A DNA stretch of 64,000 nucleotides from Sphingomonas sp. Leaf357 (GCF_001423845.1 NZ_LMPM01000001.1:1465493-1529492); one strand, 5' to 3'. Positions 27,457-36,440 are shown, numbered from the stretch's first letter. Numbers and translations are program-made. The notes: a model not told the origin generated them from the sequence alone.

Positions 27457-27693
27457 TTAGGCGAAAGTGACCTTGGTAGAACGACGACGCGTGCGCATTG
27501 CCGCGCCCATCATGCCGAAGCCTGCGATCATCATGCCCCAAGTTGCGGGCTCGGGGACAGCCGCGGCGGCGGGAACGATGTTAACGACTCGAACCTGTGA
27601 CTCCCGCATCAGGAGTGCGAGGCAAGCGTGGAAGGCATTAAGAGCTCCGGGCGAAGGAGCAACTGACTGAAAGAGCCTTTCGTAAGCACCCAC
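27457..27693 (-). pseudogene. Truncated PEP-CTERM gene (sorting tail only)
   Basis: An open frame of 78 codons whose last 33 residues are a canonical PEP-CTERM tail (VPEPATWGMMIAGFGMMGAA, MRTRRRSTKVTFA), preceded by NIVPAAAA. The upstream 40 residues have no signal peptide or secreted-protein character (MGAYERLFQSVAPSPGALNA). It begins 21 bases after the queA stop. Best read as the remaining 3' end of a PEP-CTERM gene that lost its body. Confidence 0.75.
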
Positions 27694-27714
27694 CTGCCAC
27701 CCACCGGAGGGCAG

Positions 27715-28752
27715 TTACGGAAGGAGCAGCGAAGCGTCTCCGTAGGAGTAGAAACGGTAGCCGTTTCCGATGGCATAAGCGTAAGCCGCTTTCATCCTAT
27801 CGACACCCATCAGAGCCGAGACCAGCATGAACAGGGTCGAGCGCGGTAGGTGGAAGTTGGTCATCAGGCCGTCCACGCCTTTGAAGCGATAGCCGGGCGT
27901 GATGAAGATCGCGGTGTCGTTTTCGAACGGGCAAACCAGCCCGTCGTCGCCGGTGGCGCTTTCGATCAGGCGCAGGCTGGTGGTGCCGACGGCGATCACC
28001 CGGCCGCCGGCAGCGCGCGTGGCGTTCAGGCGATCGGCGGTGGCGGCGTCGATGCGGCCCCATTCGGCATGCATCCGGTGCGCGTCGGTATCCTCGACCT
28101 TGACCGGCAGGAACGTGCCCGCGCCGACGTGCAAAGTCAGCGTCGCATGGCCGATCCCGGCGGCGTCGAGCGCGGCGATCAGCTCGGGCGTGAAGTGCAG
28201 GGCGGCGGTGGGCGCGGCGACGGCGCCTTTTTCCGCCGCGAACATCGTCTGGTAGTCCTCCGCATCCTGCGCGTCGGTCGGGCGCTTGGCGGCGATATAG
28301 GGCGGTAGCGGCATGCGGCCGGCGCGCTCCAGCAGCAGTTCGACCGGCTCGTCGCCGGCGAAGGTCAACGCGAAGCTGCCGTCCTCCGCCTTGTCCGATG
28401 CGGTGGCGGAGACGTGGTTGCCGAAATCGATCGCATCGCCGTCGCGCAACCGCCGCCCGTTGCGCACGAACGCGCGCCAGCGGCGCGGCCCCTCGCGCTT
28501 GTGCAGCGTCGCGCCGATTTTCGCATCGCCCTTGCGCCCTTCGAGCTGCGCCGGGATCACGCGGGTGTCGTTGAACACGAGCAGGTCGCCGCGCCGCAAC
28601 TGGCCGGGCAGGTCGCCGACCGATAGATCGCGCGTGCTGCCGTCCGGACCGGCACCGTCGAGCACCAGCAGCCGCGCGGCATCGCGCGGCGCGGCGGGGC
28701 GCAGCGCGATCCGCTCCGGCGGCAGATCGAAATCGAACAGATCGACGTTCAT
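27715..28752 (-). CDS. queA: S-adenosylmethionine:tRNA ribosyltransferase-isomerase
   Basis: 345 residues from ATG 28752 ([20 protein letters not shown]). QueA transfers the ribosyl part of SAM to preQ1 in tRNA, giving epoxyqueuosine. Hallmarks are [80 protein letters not shown] and the C-terminal [20 protein letters not shown] with [12 protein letters not shown]. The last 40 codons look lower in GC than the rest of the gene, and a related second 3' end lies 0.8 kb downstream, so this end may have been replaced. Follows the cyclophilin gene by 31 bases. Confidence 0.97.
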   Translation of the reverse strand: MNVDLFDFDLPPERIALRPAAPRDAARLLVLDGAGPDGSTRDLSVGDLPGQLRRGDLLVFNDTRVIPAQLEGRKGDAKIGATLHKREGPRRWRAFVRNGRRLRDGDAIDFGNHVSATASDKAEDGSFALTFAGDEPVELLLERAGRMPLPPYIAAKRPTDAQDAEDYQTMFAAEKGAVAAPTAALHFTPELIAALDAAGIGHATLTLHVGAGTFLPVKVEDTDAHRMHAEWGRIDAATADRLNATRAAGGRVIAVGTTSLRLIESATGDDGLVCPFENDTAIFITPGYRFKGVDGLMTNFHLPRSTLFMLVSALMGVDRMKAAYAYAIGNGYRFYSYGDASLLLP

Positions 28753-28783
28753 CGCGGAGTCCCGCCCCGCAGGGCGGATGGCC

Positions 28784-29539
28784 TCACTTCTTTTTCGGCG
28801 CGAGCTTGGGCTTGATCGGCGTCTTCGAGACCGTCGCCGCACCGGCACCGGGCAGCTTCGTGGGCGCGCCCAGCGTAGGCAGCGGAGCGGCTGGCGCGGC
28901 GACATAGGCCGGGGGCGAATCCGCCGCGACATAAGCGTGCAGGATGCGCGAGGGGTTCGCCGGCGGCTCGCCGCGCTCGATCGCGTCGACATATTGCATG
29001 CCGTCGATCACGCGGCCGAACACGGTGTATTTCTTGTCGAGGCTGAGGCGCGGCTGGAAGACGATGAAGAACTGGCTGTTGGCGCTGTCTTCCTTGTCGG
29101 AGCGCGCCGCGGACACCGCGCCGCGCACGTGCGGCAGGTAATTGAACTCGGCCTTCACGTCGGGCAGCGTCGATCCGCCGGTGCCGTCGCCCTTGGGATC
29201 GCCGCCCTGCGCCATGAAGCCGTCGATCACGCGGTGGAACAGCAGGCCGTCGTAGAAATGCTGGCGGGTCAGCGTCTTGATGCGCTCGACCATGTGCGGC
29301 GCGACATCCGGGCGCAGCCAGACGATCACGCGCCCGCCGGTCGACAGATCGAGATAGAGCAGGTTTTCGGGATCGGTCGCCGAGGCCGGGGCGAGGCGCG
29401 GCGCGAAGACGGTAGGCGCCTCCACATGCTCCAGCGGCTTGGCCTTTTCAGGGGCCTTCTGTGCGATCGCGGGTCCGGCCAGCACGGTAGCGATCAGCGC
29501 GCCCGCAAGCGCAAACATCCTGGTCATCGAACGCATCAT
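28784..29539 (-). CDS. Periplasmic peptidyl-prolyl cis-trans isomerase (cyclophilin)
   Basis: 251 residues. Signal peptide [24 protein letters not shown]. The cyclophilin core is at about residues 60-205 with [20 protein letters not shown] (catalytic Arg in FHRV), [26 protein letters not shown] and [15 protein letters not shown]. It isomerises peptidyl-prolyl bonds in exported proteins. The C-terminal 45 residues are a Pro/Ala/Lys-rich extension ending PKLAPKKK. In the coaD - cyclophilin - queA run. The 235 bases to coaD hold no gene; a run of nine G lies near 29735. Confidence 0.93.
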   Translation of the reverse strand: MMRSMTRMFALAGALIATVLAGPAIAQKAPEKAKPLEHVEAPTVFAPRLAPASATDPENLLYLDLSTGGRVIVWLRPDVAPHMVERIKTLTRQHFYDGLLFHRVIDGFMAQGGDPKGDGTGGSTLPDVKAEFNYLPHVRGAVSAARSDKEDSANSQFFIVFQPRLSLDKKYTVFGRVIDGMQYVDAIERGEPPANPSRILHAYVAADSPPAYVAAPAAPLPTLGAPTKLPGAGAATVSKTPIKPKLAPKKK

Positions 29540-29773
29540 ATCCCCGCGAAAATACCGGCAGTGGCGATGCGTCTAGAGCAAATCCGCCGCCCCGCCAACG
29601 TGAAGTCGCGAGGGCAGAGCGTTAAAATTCCTGTCCGCACGCGGGCTGCGCGCCACAGTCGGTCGTCGGCTATTTCGAGAATTGTCTTTGCCGTAAGAAT
29701 CGTTGCCCCCGAACGGGTCCGGGATGACGAAGGGGGGGGGTGAACAAGCGCCCCTTCGAAGGGGGACCGGCCT

Positions 29774-30280
29774 TTAGCTGCCCTTGCGGCCGATCTCGGT
29801 CACCCGCGCGACCACCTCGTCGGACACCAGAGGCGGCACGAACTTGCGGATATCCCCGCCATACAGCGCGATTTCCTTGACCAGTTTGCTGGCGATCGGC
29901 TGCAACGCGACATCGGCCATCAGGAACACCGTCTCGACGCGCGGATTGATCTGCTGGTTCATGCCGGCCATCTGATATTCGTACTCGAAATCGGCGACCG
30001 CGCGCAGGCCGCGCACGATCACGCGCGCGCCCTGCGCCTCGGCGAAATCCATCAGCAGCGAATCGAAGCTCACCACGTCGATCTCGCCATCCACGCCCGC
30101 GACTTCACGCCGCACCGTTGCCATCCGTTCCGCAATGCTGAACATCGGCGATTTAGAGGCATTGGTGGTCACGCCGACGACCAGCCGGTCGACCAGCTTC
30201 GCGCCGCGCCGGATGATGTCCATATGGCCGAGCGTGATCGGATCGAACGTGCCGGGATAGACGCCGATGCGGGTGGTCAT
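29774..30280 (-). CDS. coaD: Phosphopantetheine adenylyltransferase
   Basis: 168 residues. CoaD adenylates 4'-phosphopantetheine, the penultimate step of coenzyme A synthesis. The nucleotidyltransferase motif is GVYPGTFDPITLGHMDII (with the T/HxxH-type signature GTFDPxTxGH) at residues 6-23; RGLRAVADFEYEYQMAGMNQ and the end DIRKFVPPLVSDEVVARV are typical. Length matches the family. Confidence 0.97.
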   Translation of the reverse strand: MTTRIGVYPGTFDPITLGHMDIIRRGAKLVDRLVVGVTTNASKSPMFSIAERMATVRREVAGVDGEIDVVSFDSLLMDFAEAQGARVIVRGLRAVADFEYEYQMAGMNQQINPRVETVFLMADVALQPIASKLVKEIALYGGDIRKFVPPLVSDEVVARVTEIGRKGS

Positions 30281-30300
30281 GTCATCCTCTCCCCAAATCC

Positions 30301-30382
30301 GTCACCCCGGCGCAGGCCGGGGGCGCTGGGAGGCAGGGGCCGCACCCGCCTCCTGGCGGCCCCGGCCTGCGCCGGAGTGACG
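30301..30382. repeat. Intergenic inverted repeat, family C
   Basis: Arms GTCACCCCGGCGCAGGCCGG and CCGGCCTGCGCCGGAGTGAC form a perfect-looking long stem with a 40-base loop between coaD and ispA; on RNA it could act as a terminator for ispA. Confidence 0.8.
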
Positions 30383-30389
30383 ATATCGT

Positions 30390-31289
30390 TCAATGATCCC
30401 GCGCCGTCACGTAGCGTGCGATGTCGCGCAGCAGATCGGCTTCCGGTCCATAGCCCCCCAGATGCGCGATCGCCTGATCGACCAGCATGCGGGCCTGTTC
30501 GCGCGCGCGGTCGAGGCCGAGCAGCGACAGGAACGTCTCCTTGCCGGCATTCTCGTCCTTGCGCAGCGCCTTGCCGGCCAGTTCCTCATTGCCCTCGACG
30601 TCGAGGATGTCGTCGGCGATCTGGAACGCCAGGCCGAGATCGCGGGCATAGCCGCGCAGGTGGCGACGGCCCTCGATCGGCAGGCGGCCGAGGATCGCCC
30701 CGGCCTCGACCGCGGCGGCGATCAGCGCGCCGGTCTTCATCGCCTGCAGTTTGGTGACGGTCGGCAGGTCGAAGCTCGATTTCTCGGCCTGCAGGTCCAT
30801 CATCTGCCCGCCGGCCATGCCGCTCGGCCCCGATGCGCGCGAGAGATCGGCGAGCAGTTCGACGCGCACGTACGGGTCGGCATGGGTCAGCGGATCTGCC
30901 AGCACCTCGAACGCCAGCGCGTGCAGGCAATCGCCGGCCAGGATCGCGGTCGCCTCGTCGAACGCCTTGTGCGTGCTGGGCTTGCCGTGGCGCATGTCGT
31001 CATCGTCCATCGCCGGCAGATCGTCGTGGATCAGCGAATAGACGTGGATGCATTCCAGCGCGAGGCCGGCGCGACCGGCGCAATTGCGGTCCACCGCGAA
31101 CAGTTGCGCGGTGGCGGCGACCAGCATCGGGCGCAGGCGCTTGCCGCCGCCGATCGCGGCATGGCGCATCGCGCGGTACAGATCGGCGCGGGGATCATCC
31201 GGCACGGTCAGCAACGTATCGAAACGGCGGTCGATGTCCGCCGCGACCTCGGCGAGCGCCGCCTGCAGGGCCGGGGAGGGAGCAGCCAT
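30390..31289 (-). CDS. ispA: Farnesyl diphosphate synthase (polyprenyl synthetase)
   Basis: 299 residues from ATG 31289 (MAAPSPALQAALAEVAADID). It condenses IPP with DMAPP/GPP to farnesyl diphosphate for quinones, bactoprenol and carotenoids. The first Asp-rich motif is LIHDDLPAMDDDDMRHGKPS with DDLPAMDDDD, the second LAFQIADDILD; GGGKRLRPML and FDEATAILAGDCL are conserved. Five bases after xseB, giving the common xseB-ispA operon; the dxs gene that often follows is not here. Confidence 0.95.
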   Translation of the reverse strand: MAAPSPALQAALAEVAADIDRRFDTLLTVPDDPRADLYRAMRHAAIGGGKRLRPMLVAATAQLFAVDRNCAGRAGLALECIHVYSLIHDDLPAMDDDDMRHGKPSTHKAFDEATAILAGDCLHALAFEVLADPLTHADPYVRVELLADLSRASGPSGMAGGQMMDLQAEKSSFDLPTVTKLQAMKTGALIAAAVEAGAILGRLPIEGRRHLRGYARDLGLAFQIADDILDVEGNEELAGKALRKDENAGKETFLSLLGLDRAREQARMLVDQAIAHLGGYGPEADLLRDIARYVTARDH

Positions 31290-31294
31290 CTCGC

Positions 31295-31534
31295 TCAGCC
31301 CGCCACGAACGGCTGGGTGCCGGCGGCGCGGCCTTCGGCGTCGGTGCGGATCGCCTCGATTCGCGCCTGCGCCGCGTCGAGCCGTTCCTTGCAGCGCAGG
31401 CGCAGCCGATCGCCGCGCTCGTACAGGGCAATCGCGCCGTCCAGCGGTTCGTCGCCGGATTCGAGGCGGCTGACGATTTGTTCGAGTTCGCGCAGCGCGG
31501 CCTCGAACGACAGGTCTTCGACGGGAGTTTCCAT
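31295..31534 (-). CDS. xseB: Exodeoxyribonuclease VII small subunit
   Basis: 79 residues: METPVEDLSFEAALRELEQI then VSRLESGDEPLDGAIALYER, the canonical XseB helical hairpin (SFEAALxELExIVxxLExGxxxLxxAIxLYERG). With XseA it forms the nuclease that degrades single-stranded DNA. The C-terminal AGTQPFVAG is a lineage extension. First gene of the xseB-ispA pair. Confidence 0.95.
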   Translation of the reverse strand: METPVEDLSFEAALRELEQIVSRLESGDEPLDGAIALYERGDRLRLRCKERLDAAQARIEAIRTDAEGRAAGTQPFVAG

Positions 31535-31636
31535 GGTGAGCGCTATGGCCTGTGGGGGCGAGGGGGGTCAAGGATACGTCGCGGCCGATTTGCGTTAAGT
31601 CGCCGACCCCGAAGACGACCGCGCATAGGAATTGCC

Positions 31637-32995
31637 ATGTTCACCAGCATCAACCCCGCCACCGGCACTGCCGGCGAGAGCTTCGCCGAGCTGACCGCGG
31701 CCGAAATCGAAACCCGCGTCGCGCGGGCGGCCGACGCCTTTAGGGCGTGGCGCGCGACCGATTACGAGACGCGCACGCAGCTGCTCTCCGCCATCGCCGA
31801 CCAGTTCGACGCCAACCGTCAGCGTCTCGCCGAGATCGCGGTGCGCGAGATGGGCAAGACGCTGAAATCCGCGCTCGCCGAGGTCGAGAAATGCGCGGTC
31901 GGTTTCCGCCATTACGCGCAGGAAGGGCCGGGGATGCTGGCCTCGCGCGAGTTCGCCACCTCGGGCGGCAAGGCGACCGCGCGCTGGCTGCCGATGGGGC
32001 CGGTGCTGGCGGTGATGCCGTGGAACTTCCCATACTGGCAGGTGGTGCGCTTCCTCGCGCCGACGATCATGGCCGGCAATGTCGGTCTGCTGAAACATGC
32101 CAGCAGCGTGCAGGGCGTCGCGGCGGCGATCGAGGAGATGGTGATCGCCGCCGGCGCGCCGGCGGGCGTGTTCCAGAATCTCGCGATCAAGAGCGACAAG
32201 GTCGACGCGCTGATCGCCGACGACCGCATCGTCGCCGTCACGCTGACCGGCAGCGAGGGCGCGGGCATGAAGGTCGCCGAGGCGGCGGGCCGCGCGCTCA
32301 AGAAGGTCGTGCTGGAACTCGGCGGCTCCGATCCGTTCATCGTCATGCCCTCGGCCGATTTGGATCTGGCGGCGAAGACGGCGGTGACGGCGCGGATCCA
32401 GAATACCGGGCAATCGTGCATCTGCGCCAAGCGCATGATCGTCCATGCCGACGTCTACGACGCGTTCCTCGAGAGATTCGCCGCCGGCATGCGGGCGGTG
32501 AAGGCCGGCGATCCGATGGATGCGGCGACCGACATGGGCCCGCTGTCGAGCGAGGAGCAGCGCCAGACCGTGCTCGATCAGATCGCGATGATCGAGAAGG
32601 AGGGCGGGAAGCTGCTGTTCGGCGGCGAGGCGCTGCCGGGCAAGGGCGCATATATGTCGGCGGGCATCCTGGTCGACGTGCCGGTCGATCATGCGGTGGC
32701 GCAGGAGGAACTGTTCGGCCCCGTCGCGATGCTGTTCAAGGCGAACGATATCGATGCGGCGATCGCGCTCGCCAACGACGTGCCGTTCGGGTTGGGTTCC
32801 TCGGTCTGGACCGACGATCCGGCCGAACGCGAACGCTTCGAACGCGAGATCGAGGCCGGGATGACGGCGGTGAACCAGATGCTCGCCAGCAGCCCGGAGG
32901 CGCCGTTCGGTGGCGTCAAGCGCTCTGGCCATGGTCGCGAACTCGGGCCCTACGGGCTGCATGAATTCATGAACCTGAAGACCGTCGTCGGCTGA
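31637..32995 (+). CDS. NAD(P)-dependent succinate-semialdehyde dehydrogenase
   Basis: 452 residues from ATG 31637 (MFTSINPATGTAGESFAELT) with AGGAA upstream; the long open frame ahead of it is only shadow. Aldehyde dehydrogenase fold: MPWNFPYWQVVRFLAPTIMAGN, Rossmann region VTLTGSEGAGMKVAEAAG, catalytic Glu in VVLELGGSDP, nucleophile Cys in QNTGQSCICAKRMIV. The shortened N-terminus (starting at SINPATG) and GQSCICAKR are typical of GabD/YneI-like succinate-semialdehyde dehydrogenases, which oxidise SSA to succinate. Starts divergently from xseB. Confidence 0.9.
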   Translation: MFTSINPATGTAGESFAELTAAEIETRVARAADAFRAWRATDYETRTQLLSAIADQFDANRQRLAEIAVREMGKTLKSALAEVEKCAVGFRHYAQEGPGMLASREFATSGGKATARWLPMGPVLAVMPWNFPYWQVVRFLAPTIMAGNVGLLKHASSVQGVAAAIEEMVIAAGAPAGVFQNLAIKSDKVDALIADDRIVAVTLTGSEGAGMKVAEAAGRALKKVVLELGGSDPFIVMPSADLDLAAKTAVTARIQNTGQSCICAKRMIVHADVYDAFLERFAAGMRAVKAGDPMDAATDMGPLSSEEQRQTVLDQIAMIEKEGGKLLFGGEALPGKGAYMSAGILVDVPVDHAVAQEELFGPVAMLFKANDIDAAIALANDVPFGLGSSVWTDDPAERERFEREIEAGMTAVNQMLASSPEAPFGGVKRSGHGRELGPYGLHEFMNLKTVVG

Positions 32996-33045
32996 GCGCC
33001 CAGATGGTTACGCAACGTTAACGACGTTGCGGCTACCAGTCTGGT

Positions 33046-33369
33046 ATGGAGCCCAATCTCGACGATCAGGCGTTGGTGGCTGCCGCGCATGCGGAACAGG
33101 CGCGGATGCAGGCGGCGCTGGCGGAATTGCAACCCGGCGGCACCGTGCGGATCAGCCGCGACCAGTTCGTCCGGCTGGCCGGGTTGATCGACAAGCTCGC
33201 CGCCCGCAATGGTCGCGAGGTCGGCGAGGATTTCAACGCGCCGGTCGATGGCATGCGCTTCTGGGTGCCGCTGCCCGAATTCGAACGCACCCGCGCCGAA
33301 CTCGATGATCTGCGCGCGCAGCATGACGGCATCAGCCTCGATCCGCTCCTGGTCCGAAACCTCTACTGA
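33046..33369 (+). CDS. Hypothetical protein (107 aa), helical
   Basis: MEPNLDDQALVAAAHAEQAR begins a wholly soluble, largely helical, acidic protein with a helical N-terminal third and an aromatic mid-section (DGMRFWVPLPEFERTRAELD). No family recognised. It lies 50 bases after the aldehyde dehydrogenase; the short gap contains a palindromic AACGTTAACGACGTT stretch that may be part of its promoter. Confidence 0.6.
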   Translation: MEPNLDDQALVAAAHAEQARMQAALAELQPGGTVRISRDQFVRLAGLIDKLAARNGREVGEDFNAPVDGMRFWVPLPEFERTRAELDDLRAQHDGISLDPLLVRNLY

Positions 33370-33526
33370 CGGCGCGATGCTCGCCGTGGCCGCGTATGGC
33401 ATGCTGCTGTTTCAGCTCACCGCGTTTCGGGATGATCGCGTGATCGCGACGAGATAGCTCGCCTCACATCCACGGCCCCCAAGCCTTTGCATCCGCGGTT
33501 CGGGGCTTTAAACGGAAGGCTGGGGG

Positions 33527-34294
33527 ATGTCGGGGCGGGCATCGAGGAGCCGGATCATCACGCAATCGAGCGACATCGGCCACGTCCTGCTTGGCCAGCG
33601 AGGCGAGATGCTCGGGCTCGACTCGGGGTTCTGCGCGATCATGCGCGCGGCCGCGGAAACGATGATCGGCCGTGGTGTCCTGGAGGTAACGGTGCCGGAC
33701 GATCGCCCGGCCTGCCTTGCCGGCATGAGCCGGTTGCGGCGGACCGGCCAGCCGTTCAGCGTCCGCAAGCGCATGCAGCGCGGCGACGGATCGGTCGTGT
33801 GGGTCGAACAGAGCACCACGCGGGTCGAGTTTCCCGATGCCGCGCCGACGATCGTCGCGACGTTCCGGCCGATCGCCTCTCCGGCCGACGAGGTCGAGCC
33901 CGCCGCTTTGCTCGCTCAGGCGCGCTTCCTGTGCGACGCCCGTGCCGCACGGGAGGACGTGTTCGGACCAATTCTGTTCGTCAACCCGGCCTGGGCTCTG
34001 CTGCTCAGGGCCTATATCGCCGAGGCGGAGGGCCGTACCCTCGATATCGTGGCCATGGCACGAGCTGCGCGGATCGCGCCGGCCGCCGCGTTGCGCTGGG
34101 GCCGGGCGCTGGCGTCTGAGGGGATGTTCGATCTGGAGTCGGGCGGCGATGGCGTGGCGACCGCGCCGGTCTATCGCCTCACCGCCGATGCGCACGGGCG
34201 GCTCGAACGCTATCTGTCGCACCGCCTGGCCAGGCTGGCCGGCGTCTGCGCGATCAGCCCTCAGACGCCGGCCCTGCCGTCACTTCAGCGATAA
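33527..34294 (+). CDS. PAS-domain protein with putative C-terminal winged helix
   Basis: 255 residues. Residues about 12-115 look like a PAS sensor (IGHVLLGQRGEMLGLDSGFCAIM, RRTGQPFSVRKRMQRGDGSVVWVEQSTTRV). The C-terminal half (LDIVAMARAARIAPAAALRW, LASEGMFDLESGGDGVATAPVYRLT) resembles a winged helix-turn-helix, so a one-component regulator is likely. Signal and targets unknown. Its last 41 bases overlap the 3' end of the convergent acyl-CoA ligase gene. Confidence 0.75.
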   Translation: MSGRASRSRIITQSSDIGHVLLGQRGEMLGLDSGFCAIMRAAAETMIGRGVLEVTVPDDRPACLAGMSRLRRTGQPFSVRKRMQRGDGSVVWVEQSTTRVEFPDAAPTIVATFRPIASPADEVEPAALLAQARFLCDARAAREDVFGPILFVNPAWALLLRAYIAEAEGRTLDIVAMARAARIAPAAALRWGRALASEGMFDLESGGDGVATAPVYRLTADAHGRLERYLSHRLARLAGVCAISPQTPALPSLQR

Positions 34295-35990
34295 GATCCT
34301 TGCGGCTAAGCTTGCCGATCATCGTCTTGGGCATGTTGAGGCGGATCACCACCTCGTCCACGCGCTCGTGCCGGCCCAGCTGCGGGTTGAGCCAGTCGCG
34401 TACCTCCTCGCCGGTCGCGGCGCTGCCGTCGTTCAGCGTCACATAGGCGCGGGGCTGTTCGCCGCGATAGGCATCGGGCAGGCCGATCACCATCGCTTCC
34501 TTCACCGCCGGATGATGGTGCAGGATCGCCTCGATCTGGCTCGGAAAGACCTTGAAGCCGCTGACCGCGATCATGTCCTTCAGGCGATCGACGATGCGCA
34601 CGAAGCCGTCCGCGTCGATCGTGCCGACATCGCCCGTGCGCAGCCAGCCGTCCCCATGCGCATCGCGCACGAACACCTCGTCGTCGGCATCCGGCCGGCC
34701 CCAATAGCCCTGCATGATCTGCGGGCCCTTGATCACCAGTTCGCCCGGCTCGCCGTTCGGCGCGGGCCGGGTCGGATCGGCCTTGTCGACCAGCCGGATC
34801 TCGGTCGCGGGCAGCGGCTGGCCGATCGTCCCGGCCTTGCCGTCCACCTCGTACGGATTGGCCGAGACGACGCCCGAGCTTTCCGAAAGTCCGTAGCCCT
34901 CGACCACGGTCGCGCCGGTGACGCGCTCGAACTTCGCCTTCAACTCCGCCGACAGCGGCGCGCCGCCCGAAATGCAGACGCGCAGACTGCCGAAATCGGT
35001 GCTCGCCGCCTTCGGATGGTCGAGCAGCGCCTGATACATGGTCGGCACGCCGGGCAGGGCGGTCGCCTTGGTCCGGTGCAACGCGGCCAGCACCTGCCCG
35101 GCGTCGAAGCGCGGCAGCATCACGATGCACCCGCCGTTCAGCACGGTGCGGTTGAGCACGCAGGTGTTGGCGAAGACGTGGAACAGCGGCAGCACGCCCA
35201 GGATGCGATCCTCCTCGCCGGCATGCGGATCGATGGCCATCACCTGCCGGGCATTGGCGGTCAGGTTCTGGTGGCTGAGCATCGCGCCCTTTGGCACGCC
35301 GGTGGTGCCGCCGGTATATTGGATCAGCGCGATCGTCGCTTCGGGATCGATCTTCGCGCGGGCGTGCCTGCCGTCATTGGCGATCAGTTTCGAGAAGGCG
35401 ATGATGCGCGGATCGTCCGGTCGCTCGGCGGTCTCCTTGCGCTTGAACAGGCGGTAGAGCAGCGACTTGGTCGGCGGCAGCACGCCCGCGACCGATCCGA
35501 CGATCAGGCGCTCCAGCCCGCTTTTCTCCAGCACCTTCAGCGCGGTCGGCAGCACCGCCTTGGCCGAGACGGTGAACAGCAACTTCGTGCCCGAATCCGC
35601 CACCTGATGCGCCAGCTCGTCGACCGTGTAGAGCGGCGAGAAGTTCACCACCGTCGCGCCGAGCTTCAGGATGCCGTAATAGGCCGCGAGGTAATGCGGC
35701 ACATTGGGCAGGAACAGGCCGATCCGGTCGCCCGGCCCATAGCCCAACGCCGCCAGCCCGGCCGCGACGCGGTTCGCACCGTCAAGCGTCTCGGCGTAGC
35801 TGTAGTGGCGGCCGAGGAAATTGATCAGCGGGGCGGTGCCGGCGCGGGCTGCGGCGGTGTCGAACATCTCGACCATCGACAGCGGGGGAAATTCGGTCCG
35901 CCACGGCGTGGGGTGGCGATAGGCTTCCGTCCACGCGGAGACGGGATCGAGGGCGGCGGTTCCGGCGGGATCGGGGGTCGGGTCGGTCAT
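34254..35990 (-). CDS. fadD: Long-chain fatty acid-CoA ligase
   Basis: 578 residues. AMP-forming acyl-CoA synthetase: P-loop ALIQYTGGTTGVPKGAMLSH (about residue 210), VVEGYGLSESSGVVSANPYE, GWLRTGDVGTIDADGFVRIVDRLKDMI and the C-terminal catalytic Lys region near MPKTMIGKLSRKDL. It activates fatty acids to acyl-CoA for beta-oxidation or lipid synthesis. Nothing operonic nearby. Overlap of 41 bases at the 3' end with the PAS gene. Symbol given by family resemblance. Confidence 0.9.
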   Translation of the reverse strand: MTDPTPDPAGTAALDPVSAWTEAYRHPTPWRTEFPPLSMVEMFDTAAARAGTAPLINFLGRHYSYAETLDGANRVAAGLAALGYGPGDRIGLFLPNVPHYLAAYYGILKLGATVVNFSPLYTVDELAHQVADSGTKLLFTVSAKAVLPTALKVLEKSGLERLIVGSVAGVLPPTKSLLYRLFKRKETAERPDDPRIIAFSKLIANDGRHARAKIDPEATIALIQYTGGTTGVPKGAMLSHQNLTANARQVMAIDPHAGEEDRILGVLPLFHVFANTCVLNRTVLNGGCIVMLPRFDAGQVLAALHRTKATALPGVPTMYQALLDHPKAASTDFGSLRVCISGGAPLSAELKAKFERVTGATVVEGYGLSESSGVVSANPYEVDGKAGTIGQPLPATEIRLVDKADPTRPAPNGEPGELVIKGPQIMQGYWGRPDADDEVFVRDAHGDGWLRTGDVGTIDADGFVRIVDRLKDMIAVSGFKVFPSQIEAILHHHPAVKEAMVIGLPDAYRGEQPRAYVTLNDGSAATGEEVRDWLNPQLGRHERVDEVVIRLNMPKTMIGKLSRKDLIAEVTAGPASEG

Positions 35991-36060
35991 TTACATTCGT
36001 GTAAGCAGGCGGCCCCGCGCTCGCAAGCTGGATGGGTATCGGCGCCAGGCGGATTCTCCC

Positions 36061-36143
36061 CCCGTTCGTCCTGAGCCTGAAGGACGTGTTCCAACGCGGC
36101 CGCGTATTTGGGGCAGGTGCTTCGACAGGCTCGGCACGAACGG
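36061..36143. repeat. Intergenic palindromic repeat, family A (diverged)
   Basis: CCCGTTCGTCCTGAGCCTGA and GTGCTTCGACAGGCTCGGCACGAACGG in part. A less perfect copy of the element at 1785-1885. Confidence 0.7.
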
Positions 36144-36175
36144 ATAGTGGGTTTCGTGCCGGTCGAAAACCGAAC

Positions 36176-36373
36176 CTAGACCAGCCGTTTCGTCCAGGTG
36201 ACCAGCACAGAAATCGCCACCACGCCGAGATCGATCGCCGCCTGCACCCGCGCCGGCGAGCGGTCGCCCGAATCGTGCGTCAGGATGCGGATGTCCGCGC
36301 TGGGATGGCGCACCGCCAGCACGACGAGCAGTGCGGCGGCCAGGATCAGTCCGGTGATACGACGGTGGCGCAC
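36176..36373 (-). CDS. Small two-membrane-segment protein (65 aa)
   Basis: GTG start at 36373 with a strong AAGGAG seven bases upstream. Two hydrophobic segments: ITGLILAAALLVVLAV (residues 6-21) and AIDLGVVAISVLVTW (46-60), separated by a polar stretch with DIRILTHDSGDRSP. No family recognised. The good ribosome-binding site and the sharp positive-inside pattern (MRHRR at the start, TKRLV at the end) support it. Follows the GGDEF-gene stop by about 70 bases on the same strand. Confidence 0.65.
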   Translation of the reverse strand: MRHRRITGLILAAALLVVLAVRHPSADIRILTHDSGDRSPARVQAAIDLGVVAISVLVTWTKRLV

Positions 36374-36440
36374 GCCGGCTCCTTGGGTTGGCGTTGAGCC
36401 TGTACCGTAACGAATTCGCCGGGGTGCGGCAAGCTTGGGG

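Noticed and set aside
29734..29744. Run of nine G as a phase-variation tract
   Set aside because: It is intergenic, between the cyclophilin and coaD genes, and not near a promoter I can define.
30833..32995. 720-residue form of the aldehyde dehydrogenase
   Set aside because: The extra N-terminus is antisense to ispA and xseB; ATG 31637 has an RBS and fits the family.
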